Source: Deferribacteres bacterium (GTDB lineage: Bacteria > Nitrospirota > Thermodesulfovibrionia > UBA6902). From it: DNA of 8,788 bases. Below, one piece after another: positions 1-6,002 of the stretch. Each line of letters opens with the position of its first letter. Position 1 is the stretch's first letter. Where the stretch lies: NCBI GenBank assembly GCA_030598625.1, contig JAUVPO010000066.1, forward strand, positions 1 to 8,788. Reading direction: 5' to 3'. The position numbers and the translations under genes are program-made. Below the pieces are notes generated by a model. It worked only from the letters and a program-made list of their open reading frames with translations. It did not search any database and was not told the origin of the DNA.

Positions 1-7
1 CCTCCTT
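1..7 (-). promoter_or_regulatory. Shine-Dalgarno of a minus-strand gene beyond the left edge
   Basis: On the minus strand the window ends in AAGGAGG, a near-perfect Shine-Dalgarno sequence. Its start codon would lie a few bases outside the window. It follows the stop of the selenoprotein gene by about 70 AT-rich bases with no clear terminator, so the next gene may be cotranscribed with it. The gene itself cannot be identified. Confidence 0.5.
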
Positions 8-76
8 ATAATATAATTTATAGATACCTTATAAAGAATATACGATAAATGCAAGCCGAAATGCCCAGGAACATGA

Positions 77-514
77 CTACGAGGTTTCCTTCAGCAGGTC
101 CACCACCAGCCGGTAAGCTACGCCGACCGCCGGAAAGCAGACCGTCTTGGGTATATCAGAGCCCATGAGCTGCTTGATCCCCTCCGGCGTGCTCAGATCC
201 ACCCCCGTCAATTCGCGGCAGTTGATGGTCTCCATCTCGGCCTCGAATCGGCGACGAAACTCCTGCGCCACCGCCAAAGTACGGAGCATTTCCTCCATGG
301 TGTCACCCCGCTCCTTCTTTAGGCCTATAGCCATCACGGCACCGGAGACGGCACCGCAGACGGCACCCGTGTTGCCGATCCCGCCGGCAAAGCAAGAGGC
401 GATCCGGGGAATGATCTCGTTCTCAATATCGAATTCCTGGCACACGGCCAGCAGTACGGCCTCCGATCAAGTGTAACCTTGCTCCATGATTTGCGTGGCC
501 CGGTTTTGCTCCAT
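77..514 (-). CDS. C_GCAxxG_C_C family redox protein, predicted selenoprotein (in-frame UGA = Sec16)
   Basis: This is a 145-residue protein if the in-frame TGA at 467-469 is read as selenocysteine. Translation from ATG at 514 gives MEQNRATQIMEQGYT-U-SEAVLLAVCQEF, and the frame then stays open to TAG at 77-79. The family (C_GCAxxG_C_C, small putative redox proteins of anaerobes) normally has Cys in the N-terminal 'GYNC-A/S-xAVL' motif, so Sec sits on the conserved first Cys. Other family landmarks are a Gly-rich segment with Cys41 and Cys53 (GGIGNTGAVCGAVSGAVMAIG), 'INCRELTG' (Cys99) and a C-terminal Cys126. The start is supported by a GGAGGA Shine-Dalgarno about 7 bases upstream. Conventional callers would start at GTG 445 and lose 23 residues including the Sec. 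GC content is about 60% by sampled lines, well above the flanks. Selenoprotein members of this family are known. The exact substrate is not. Confidence 0.85.
437..451 (-). promoter_or_regulatory. Candidate SECIS hairpin of the C_GCAxxG selenoprotein
   Basis: On the mRNA strand CTGGC-CGTGT-GCCAG forms a five-pair stem with a five-base loop containing G and U. The loop lies 21-25 bases after the UGA at 467-469. Bacterial SECIS elements are SelB-binding hairpins inside the coding region, with the apical loop roughly 16-37 bases past the UGA. An alternative GGCC/GGCC pairing exists just upstream, so the exact fold is uncertain. Confidence 0.5.
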
Positions 515-520
515 TTTTCT

Positions 521-527
521 TCCTCCT
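521..527 (-). promoter_or_regulatory. Shine-Dalgarno that fixes the start of the C_GCAxxG selenoprotein
   Basis: AGGAGGA on the minus strand lies just upstream of ATG 512-514. It shows that translation begins upstream of the in-frame UGA, which argues against a downstream GTG start at 445. Confidence 0.7.
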
Positions 528-610
528 TTTTTTTGTTCTCATGTATGATGACTTAATATCTGAATTAGTTGCAACCAGGTATTGAATTTTCTCATTTTTT
601 AATGACACAT

Positions 611-700
611 AACAAGTTATTCCATAGTTTCTGAGTATCTCCCAAAAGATACCTTATATCTCAGGCAATTAACAAACTTTTTATAGTTTTTGAGTAATCT
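611..700. repeat. Imperfect direct repeat, two 30-base copies 60 bases apart
   Basis: Copies at 611-640 and 671-700 share AACAA at the start, then an ATAGTTT(C/T)TGAGTA core and a terminal ATCT, with about two thirds identity by eye. They lie upstream of the selenoprotein gene. They could be a decayed duplication or a pair of operator-like sites. Function is unknown. Confidence 0.4.
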
Positions 701-738
701 GCTAACTATATATCATGAATATTGTAATGATATGCAGT

Positions 739-790
739 GTGTCGGGAATCCTTCTGTAAAAAGATTCCGGACGAGCCGGAATGACAGAAA
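739..790. repeat. Palindromic dispersed-type repeat (ATTCCGG...CCGGAAT)
   Basis: The core is ATTCCGG (764-770), a five-base loop, and CCGGAAT (776-782), followed by GACAGAAAAAG. A partial outer arm sits at 'GTCGGGAATCCTTCTGT'. This 'CCGGAATGACAG' style of intergenic palindrome recurs in many genomes, including Nitrospirota. Only one copy is in the window, so its multicopy nature is inferred from memory. Confidence 0.55.
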
Positions 791-829
791 AAGACATTTT
801 ATAAACAGCCACTAAGTAGTTTATGATTC

Positions 830-857
830 TTGACAACATCCGTATTGAATAGATAGT
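830..857 (+). promoter_or_regulatory. Candidate sigma70-type promoter for the algH-like gene
   Basis: A consensus -35 TTGACA (830-835) is followed after 16 bases by GATAGT (852-857), a four-of-six match to TATAAT. It would give a leader of about 65 bases before the ATG at 929. There is no experimental support. Confidence 0.35.
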
Positions 858-928
858 GTAATGTGTTATATGGGTGGTAGAATAACGCACTCAATAAGTA
901 AACATCGGGATGCAGACATGAGAAGTGT

Positions 929-1651
929 ATGAACGTCATTTTTAAGTTAAACTTGCGGACCATTTCTTCAGTCATTATATTCACCTTGACAGCAATAGTT
1001 GTCCCCGGAATATTGCCTGCAGCGGATATAAATTGCAGTCAGTTTGCCGCTTTGAGATCAGAACCGCTATCAATGGATATTACTTCCGGAGATACTCTTT
1101 TTATTGAGCCGGAACCTCTCAGGGGACGTTTTTTAGTGGCGACCCGAAGACTTAAAGGTTCTTTCTTTTCAAAAACAGTTATTTTTCTGTTAAATCACAA
1201 CGATCAGAAATCAACGGGTATAGTAATTAACCGCCCGTCACATATAATTCTCTCCACTGCTTTTCCCGATATAAAAGAACTTCAAAATAATAACGACACG
1301 GTCTATACAGGTGGTCCTGTTGGATTGAACGGTTTTTTAATCCTTATCCAATCAGACGGCAAACCCGAGGGATCACAATCCTTAACAGGCAATCTGCATG
1401 TAGGTATGAACATTGAAACATTAAAATACATATATGACCAATCAGGACCAGATGAAAAAGTAAGGGTCTTTTTCGGATATGCCGGATGGGGGCCGGGCCA
1501 GTTGATGAGTGAAGTGGAAAACGGGTCCTGGCACGTGATGACCGGAGATACTGGACTTATCTTTGATAATAATTCTGACGGATTATGGGACAAGTTCATG
1601 CAAATGAAGACGCATAAGTCTAAAAAACAAAAAGAACAAGACATCAAGTAA
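929..1651 (+). CDS. YqgE/AlgH (UPF0301/DUF179) family protein with N-terminal signal peptide
   Basis: This 240-residue protein has residues ~58-228 matching the YqgE/AlgH fold family. Landmarks are 'GRFLVATRRLKGSFFSKTVIFLLNH' split across ~67-90, 'STGIVINRP' (95-103), 'VYTGGPV' (125-131), 'RVFFGYAGWGPGQL' (179-192), 'W' at 201 and 'LIFDNN..GLWDKF' (210-223). Canonical members are about 187 residues, cytoplasmic, and lack an export signal. This one adds about 55 residues, including a short positively charged start, a hydrophobic stretch (~12-29) and 'PAAD', which looks like a signal peptide or membrane anchor. A lysine-rich tail ends the protein. The Shine-Dalgarno before ATG 929 is weak (GAGA). 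No in-frame start lies just upstream, and Met49 would give a leaderless form. The biochemical function of the family is not established. Confidence 0.85.
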   Translation: MNVIFKLNLRTISSVIIFTLTAIVVPGILPAADINCSQFAALRSEPLSMDITSGDTLFIEPEPLRGRFLVATRRLKGSFFSKTVIFLLNHNDQKSTGIVINRPSHIILSTAFPDIKELQNNNDTVYTGGPVGLNGFLILIQSDGKPEGSQSLTGNLHVGMNIETLKYIYDQSGPDEKVRVFFGYAGWGPGQLMSEVENGSWHVMTGDTGLIFDNNSDGLWDKFMQMKTHKSKKQKEQDIK

Positions 1652-1731
1652 CAAGATCCAGGAAGTGGCTTTAAGCATAAGTTCCAGCATCTGTTAATCG
1701 TTGCTAAAATTGGAAAGAACTTGCAGGGATA

Positions 1732-1908
1732 ATGAATAAGAAAAAAATAGTAGAAGAGCGAATTAGAGATTCAGAGAGCAACGGGAAAATATCTTGCTCA
1801 ACACTAAGGAAAATCGCGGAAGAAGCTGATACATCTTACAAAATGGCCGGAATAATAGCGGACAGAATGAAAATTAAAATAGTAAAATGTGACCTGGGCT
1901 GTTTCTGA
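1732..1908 (+). CDS. Small 58-residue conserved-looking protein, HTH-like, ending KCDLGCF
   Basis: The frame runs from ATG 1732 to TGA 1906-1908. It encodes a basic N-terminus, a helix-turn-helix-like middle ('SCSTLRKIAEEADTSYKMAG', residues 21-40, then an 'ADRMKIKIVK' stretch) and a C-terminus with a C-x3-C pair (Cys53, Cys57). An AGGGA Shine-Dalgarno is present but very close to the ATG. It lies 80 bases after the algH-like gene and converges on fdhD. From memory, small proteins with similar '...GIKIxxCxLGCF' tails occur in anaerobes, some near molybdenum or formate dehydrogenase genes, but this could not be checked. A regulatory or metal/thiol-sensing role is conceivable. Nothing in the sequence proves it. 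Confidence 0.6.
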   Translation: MNKKKIVEERIRDSESNGKISCSTLRKIAEEADTSYKMAGIIADRMKIKIVKCDLGCF

Positions 1909-1924
1909 ACCGCAAGGACACAGC

Positions 1925-1943
1925 AGCGCGCCTCTCCCGCGCT
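1925..1943. terminator. Possible hairpin terminator in the convergent gap
   Basis: A-GCGCG, a seven-base loop and CGCGC-T form a six-pair GC-rich hairpin between the stop of the small plus-strand gene (1908) and the stop of fdhD (1946). The position suits a shared bidirectional terminator, but no strong T-tract follows on either strand. Confidence 0.35.
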
Positions 1944-1945
1944 TA

Positions 1946-2704
1946 TCAAAGCACTCTGTCCGGATGTGTATAGATATTTAACCGCTTCCCTCTCATAAAA
2001 CCGATCATTGTGATGCCCCGTTTCTCAGCTATGTTTATGGCAAGGGCTGTCGGGGCCGCACGGCTGACAACTATGGGAATACTCCATCTGGCACACTTGG
2101 CAGCCATTTCTGAAGACAGCCTGCCGCTGACAAGTATGATCTTGTCCTGCAAGGAAATTTGTTCGAGCACGCAGTAACCGATGACCTTATCAACGGCATT
2201 ATGCCTGCCTATGTCTTCACCGCAAACAATAATATGGTCCCCGTCTGAAATAGCGGCGCTGTGAATGCAGCCCGTTATATTATACAGGTCGGACTTTGTC
2301 TGAAACTTCCGGAAAAGGTCTCTTAATTTATCCTTTTCTATCTTTGTAACGGCCTGAACAGGATCTTCATTCAAAGGCCGCTCAAAGGTCATCCCTCCCA
2401 CACATCCTGAAGTTATCGCCCCGCCTTCAAGATGGACCTCGCCCTCGACAGGCACATCAACAACAATTTCCTCATCATATTGGATGGACATGCGTTCGGC
2501 ACACCAGCCGCCGTTCACAATGCCCTCGGTCGTCAGGAAACCTGCCACGAGTTCTCTGATCATTATTGGACTGCAATACATTTTAAGCGCTTCCTTCCCG
2601 TTGATCAGAATCCGGAGCCGCCTTTCCTCGGCAACAGCATCTTCAACCACACTATTGTGGGATTCGGTGATCTTGGTGATTATTTTCTTTTTGTAACCTT
2701 TCAT
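1946..2704 (-). CDS. fdhD: Formate dehydrogenase accessory sulfurtransferase FdhD
   Basis: This 252-residue FdhD is a cytoplasmic factor that relays sulfur from the cysteine desulfurase IscS to the molybdenum cofactor of formate dehydrogenase. Visible family signatures are the loop 'TSGCVGG' with Cys101, 'YNITGCIHSAA' (141-151), 'GEDIGRHNAVDKVIG' (162-176), 'LVSGRLSSEM' (191-200), 'VVSRAAPTALA' (212-222) and 'GFMRGKRLNIYTHPDRV' (235-251). E. coli FdhD has two cysteines in its mobile loop (CxxC). Here only the first is present, as in a number of other FdhD proteins. Extra cysteines lie elsewhere (44, 68, 146, 161). The start is ATG 2704 with AAGGA about 10 bases upstream. It is the last gene of the minus-strand run, 49 bases after the moeA fusion, and ends at TGA. 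Confidence 0.95.
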   Translation of the reverse strand: MKGYKKKIITKITESHNSVVEDAVAEERRLRILINGKEALKMYCSPIMIRELVAGFLTTEGIVNGGWCAERMSIQYDEEIVVDVPVEGEVHLEGGAITSGCVGGMTFERPLNEDPVQAVTKIEKDKLRDLFRKFQTKSDLYNITGCIHSAAISDGDHIIVCGEDIGRHNAVDKVIGYCVLEQISLQDKIILVSGRLSSEMAAKCARWSIPIVVSRAAPTALAINIAEKRGITMIGFMRGKRLNIYTHPDRVL

Positions 2705-2753
2705 GAAAAATTATTCCTTATTTTTATATTGTTATTTTGATTTTTGTATTTTA

Positions 2754-4673
2754 CTATTGTTCGTACATCTCTTTCCCCATATCGCTCACATCATATCCGC
2801 CGAGGGACAAGACAGAGTCTCTGAATTCATTGTCAGATGTAATAATATTAAGGAGCGACTGTATCATGGGTGTATCGAAAAGTTCATTTCTTATAACGAG
2901 GTCATACCTTTCATTTGCAACCGGGACAAACTCAAGGTCAAGCGCAATAGCTGCTGTGAGAATACCCATGCCCGTGTCGGCAGCGCCTGAGGCAACTGTT
3001 GAAGCAACGCCCATATGCGTGAACTCTTCCTTATCATACCCTTTAACATTTTGCTTATTAATCCCCTTCTCTTTCAGAGACTTGTCAGTTAATAACCTCG
3101 TGCCGGAACCTGGTTGTCTGTTGATAAAGACAATGTCATCTCTTGTCAGGTCACTGATATCTTTAATATTTTTTGTATTACCCTTACGCACTATTAATCC
3201 CTGTTGTCTGTAAACAAGATTGATGACCTTCAGTGAAATATCTTTCAGCAGTCTTTGAATAAATGGGATATTATATTCACCTTTTTGTTCGTCAAGGAGG
3301 TGTGTGCCGGCTATATGCGCTTCTTTCTTCTTTACGGCCATTAAACCGCCCATTGAGCCGACGTGGGCCGAGGACAGGCTGTAAGACGGACATCGCTTTT
3401 TGAGAAAATTGGCGAGTACGTCAAGGGTATTATCATGGCTGCCGATACAGACAAGTGTATTTTTGATCTCATTCTTTGATCTTATCAATGTCACATCAAC
3501 TTCGGAATCAGGGGCTATCCCTTCACTCAAGGCGGGAATCCGGATTATACCGTCCGCCCGCTGAAGTGTCATAAGGGCGCCTGCCCCTCTGCCTACGGGC
3601 GTTGCGATGAGATTGCCACCGACCTTGCCGACTTTAACCCGAAGAAACTCCTCCTGACCGAGAGATGAGGATGCGGGCCTCGACAGTTTTGCCTTTAATA
3701 TTTCCGGCTTTTCAGGCTCTATCCCCAGGAGATGATATATGAGAGGTTTGCCGAACAGTTCAAAGGTCATAAATGCCGCTACAGGATATCCGGGAAGGCC
3801 TATAACAGGTTTGTCATTTATCACTCCAAGCAGTACGGGTTTACCGGGTTTAATGCTTATTCCGTGAACAAGGACTCTCCCGATGTCATCTACTGCATTA
3901 GGCGTAAAGTCCCTGGTTCCCGCGGATGCACCTGCCAGCACAACGGTAACGTCACTAATATTTGCAGAAAGCATAATTCTTTGTTTCAGGGCTTCTTTGT
4001 TGTCTGAAACAACATCGGTTCTGTTGTAATCTCCACCCCATTGATTAATCAGGTTCCCGATCATATAACTGTTTGAGTCAATAATGTTTCCAGCCTTAAG
4101 AGGAGTCCCCGGTTCAACAACTTCATTGCCGGTGGGTATTATCGTTACAAATGGCCTTCTTCTGACTTTGATTTCATAATTTCCGCCGGAAAGCATCGCG
4201 CCGATATCAACGGGTCTGATGACATGGTTTTCCGGAAGTATCAGCTCTGTCTGTACTATGTCCTCTCCGACCGATCTCACATGTTTATATGGAGTGGTTG
4301 GTGAGATTATCTCAATACAATCTCCTGTCAGATTAACATCCTCAACCATTATCACTGCGTTGAAGCCTCCAGGAAGGGGATCGCCGGTATTGACTGGAAC
4401 GGTCTGTTCATGCAGTTTCAACTGAACAGGAGCTGTCTCTGACGCGCCGAAGGTCTCATGAAACCTGACAGCATAGCCGTCCATGGCAGAGGCATGATAA
4501 AATGGAGACGAAATATTTGCCTGTACGGCCTTTGCCGTTACCCTTCCGAGCGAATCGATAACAGCTATATCTTCACTCTCCAGTGGCTTAAGGGTCTCTA
4601 CAAACTCAAACCACACTTTATTCGCCTCTTCAAGGCTCGTATTTGTCTGGTAAATTCTTCTGGTGAAAAACAA
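2754..4673 (-). CDS. moeA: MoeA molybdopterin molybdenumtransferase fused to a C-terminal PBP-like (LysR-type substrate-binding) domain
   Basis: This is a 639-residue fusion. Residues ~1-400 are MoeA, which inserts molybdate (or tungstate) into adenylated molybdopterin: 'SAMDGYAVR' (62-70), 'TGDPLPGGFNAVIMVED' (96-112), 'RPVDIGAMLSGG' (153-164), 'IPTGNEVV' (179-186, Asn where 'TGDE' is usual, Glu184 kept), 'LAGASAGTRDFTP' (246-258), 'IKPGKPV' (274-280) and 'GLPGYPVAAF' (292-301). Residues ~405-639 are a periplasmic-binding-protein-like domain: 'LVCIGSHDNTLDVL', 'GSMGGLMAVKKKEAHIAGTHLLD', 'FINRQPGSGTRLL' and 'GVASTVASGAADTGMGI'. No signal peptide precedes it, so it should be cytoplasmic and may sense or deliver an oxyanion. 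This architecture is known in anaerobes. The start is TTG 4671-4673, behind AGGAGG. The gene begins 31 bases after the preceding moeA and ends at TAG. Confidence 0.93.
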   Translation of the reverse strand: MFFTRRIYQTNTSLEEANKVWFEFVETLKPLESEDIAVIDSLGRVTAKAVQANISSPFYHASAMDGYAVRFHETFGASETAPVQLKLHEQTVPVNTGDPLPGGFNAVIMVEDVNLTGDCIEIISPTTPYKHVRSVGEDIVQTELILPENHVIRPVDIGAMLSGGNYEIKVRRRPFVTIIPTGNEVVEPGTPLKAGNIIDSNSYMIGNLINQWGGDYNRTDVVSDNKEALKQRIMLSANISDVTVVLAGASAGTRDFTPNAVDDIGRVLVHGISIKPGKPVLLGVINDKPVIGLPGYPVAAFMTFELFGKPLIYHLLGIEPEKPEILKAKLSRPASSSLGQEEFLRVKVGKVGGNLIATPVGRGAGALMTLQRADGIIRIPALSEGIAPDSEVDVTLIRSKNEIKNTLVCIGSHDNTLDVLANFLKKRCPSYSLSSAHVGSMGGLMAVKKKEAHIAGTHLLDEQKGEYNIPFIQRLLKDISLKVINLVYRQQGLIVRKGNTKNIKDISDLTRDDIVFINRQPGSGTRLLTDKSLKEKGINKQNVKGYDKEEFTHMGVASTVASGAADTGMGILTAAIALDLEFVPVANERYDLVIRNELFDTPMIQSLLNIITSDNEFRDSVLSLGGYDVSDMGKEMYEQ

Positions 4674-4677
4674 ACAA

Positions 4678-4683
4678 CCTCCT
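4678..4683 (-). promoter_or_regulatory. Shine-Dalgarno that selects a TTG start for the moeA fusion
   Basis: AGGAGG on the minus strand lies four bases before TTG (4671-4673). There is no in-frame ATG before Met64, which lies inside the conserved MDGYA motif, so the non-ATG start is needed for a complete MoeA N-terminus. Confidence 0.7.
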
Positions 4684-4704
4684 AAAAAGGATTCAAGGGG
4701 CCCC

Positions 4705-5958
4705 TTATTTAAACAACCTCACTTCTACCTCTTCCCCTTCATAGACGCCTGATTTATTCATCGGGACTATAACTATGCCGTCTGCCTTGACGAGGGTACT
4801 TACAAGACCGGATTTCCCCAGTATGGGCACGGCCCAGAGCGCCCCGTTCCTCTTCTCTACAGAAACCCTCACATGTTCCTCCCTCCCTATTGAAGAAGAA
4901 AGGTTTCTGCTGAAAAGGGCTTTAAATGTTCGTCTCAACGGGATATGAGGACAATGTTTTTCTCCCGACATTTTCATTACAAGAGGCTCAACGAATGTTT
5001 CAAAGCTCACTGTTATCGCAGCCGGATGACCCGGCAGGCCGAATACAGGGACCCCTTTGACTATACCGCCAATCAAGGGTTTGCCGGGCTTCATTGCAAT
5101 CCCGTGGAAAAGAACTCCCGGACTGCCGAGCTTATCAATGACCCTTGATGTATAATCTTTTGTACCTACGGAGCTTCCCCCTGTAATAAGCACCATGTCC
5201 GATTCAGTGACAGACTCTTCCACAACACTTAGCAATCTGTCGAAATCGTCTTTTATTATCCCCTTCTTTACAGGGACCGCATTAAGGGCAAGTATCAGTC
5301 CCGCGAGATTATATGAATTGATGTCCCTCACCTCTCCGGCAGATAAAGGTTTATCAGGAGGCACTACTTCATCCCCGGTCCCTATTATCGCGACAACCGG
5401 ACGACTGAACACTTTGACTTCAAGAATTCCCAGCCCTGCAAGGGCCCCGATGTCCTGCGGCCTGAGTCTCTGTCCGCGTTTCAACACAACCTCACCCTTT
5501 TTCACGTCCTCATCTGCAAGGATTACATTTTCATTGGGAGATACCGTCTTCATTATCTCGACCATTTTGTCATCAATGATATTCGTGTATTCGAACATGA
5601 CGACTGAATCAGCTCCTCCGGGAAGCATTCCTCCGGTCGGAATCCGGACTGTTTCTCCCCTTTGCATTGAAATTCCGGGATCTTCTCCCATCAGAACCTG
5701 GCCCTTTACTTCAAGATAAACAGGCATGGTATCCGACGCACCAAAAGTATCAGCAGAATTAACAGCATACCCATCCATGGTTGAGCGGTTAAATCCCGGC
5801 AGGTTTTCGGGAGAAATGATATCTTCTGATAAAACCCGTCCGTATACTCCTTCTATGAATATTGATTCGATTTCAGGTTGTTTTATGTCTTGATGCAGAA
5901 GGAGGTCCAGCGCCTCATCTACTTTTAATGCCTCTTCTCTTCCCAGCAGGTCTTTCAT
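4705..5958 (-). CDS. moeA: MoeA molybdopterin molybdenumtransferase (standalone)
   Basis: This 417-residue MoeA is close to the usual length of about 410. Its role is ligation of molybdate or tungstate to MPT-AMP in the cytoplasm, completing Mo/W-cofactor. Motifs are 'STMDGYAVNSADT' (59-71), 'IPTGGMLPGGADSVVMFE' (106-123), 'LRPQDIGALAGLG' (165-177), 'IIGTGDEVV' (191-199), 'VLITGGSSVGTKDYT' (256-270), 'MKPGKPLIGG' (289-298) and 'GLPGHPAA' (307-314). All expected metal and nucleotide-site segments are intact, unlike the Asp-to-Asn change in the fusion paralogue. The start is ATG 5958. It lies 44 bases after fdhE and 31 before the fusion gene. Two adjacent moeA genes may divide molybdenum and tungsten insertion or serve different enzymes, which is an inference. 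The stop TAA overlaps the GC-rich palindrome AAGGGGCCCCTT (4695-4706). Confidence 0.95.
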   Translation of the reverse strand: MKDLLGREEALKVDEALDLLLHQDIKQPEIESIFIEGVYGRVLSEDIISPENLPGFNRSTMDGYAVNSADTFGASDTMPVYLEVKGQVLMGEDPGISMQRGETVRIPTGGMLPGGADSVVMFEYTNIIDDKMVEIMKTVSPNENVILADEDVKKGEVVLKRGQRLRPQDIGALAGLGILEVKVFSRPVVAIIGTGDEVVPPDKPLSAGEVRDINSYNLAGLILALNAVPVKKGIIKDDFDRLLSVVEESVTESDMVLITGGSSVGTKDYTSRVIDKLGSPGVLFHGIAMKPGKPLIGGIVKGVPVFGLPGHPAAITVSFETFVEPLVMKMSGEKHCPHIPLRRTFKALFSRNLSSSIGREEHVRVSVEKRNGALWAVPILGKSGLVSTLVKADGIVIVPMNKSGVYEGEEVEVRLFK

Positions 5959-6002
5959 TTTTACAGGTCATCCCTCATTTCTTAAAATCACGATCACTTT
6001 AT

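Larger units (their letters stand above)
515..928. other. AT-rich divergent intergenic spacer
   Basis: This is about 410 bases between the minus-strand selenoprotein gene and the plus-strand algH-like gene. It contains an imperfect direct repeat (611-640 and 671-700), a palindromic dispersed repeat (739-790) and a candidate promoter for the algH-like gene. Short open frames on the minus strand here have no Shine-Dalgarno and no recognisable protein character, so no gene is called. Confidence 0.7.

Noticed and set aside
467..469. In-frame TGA read as a nonsense mutation making the C_GCAxxG gene a pseudogene
   Set aside because: The TGA falls exactly on a conserved cysteine position. The flanking residues are family-conserved, the rest of the frame is intact, and a hairpin follows. 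A second gene in the window shows the same pattern.
702..984. Two overlapping minus-strand open frames of about 61-62 codons in the spacer
   Set aside because: They have no Shine-Dalgarno, low-complexity composition and no family features. One runs into the start of the algH-like gene, and the other spans the palindromic repeat.
4695..4706. AAGGGGCCCCTT as a terminator between moeA and the moeA fusion
   Set aside because: A perfect palindrome with no loop makes a poor hairpin, no T-tract follows, and the fusion gene begins 31 bases downstream with a strong Shine-Dalgarno.
5195..5719. 174-codon plus-strand open frame opposite moeA
   Set aside because: It is a Ser/Pro/Thr-rich shadow of the clearly real MoeA on the other strand.
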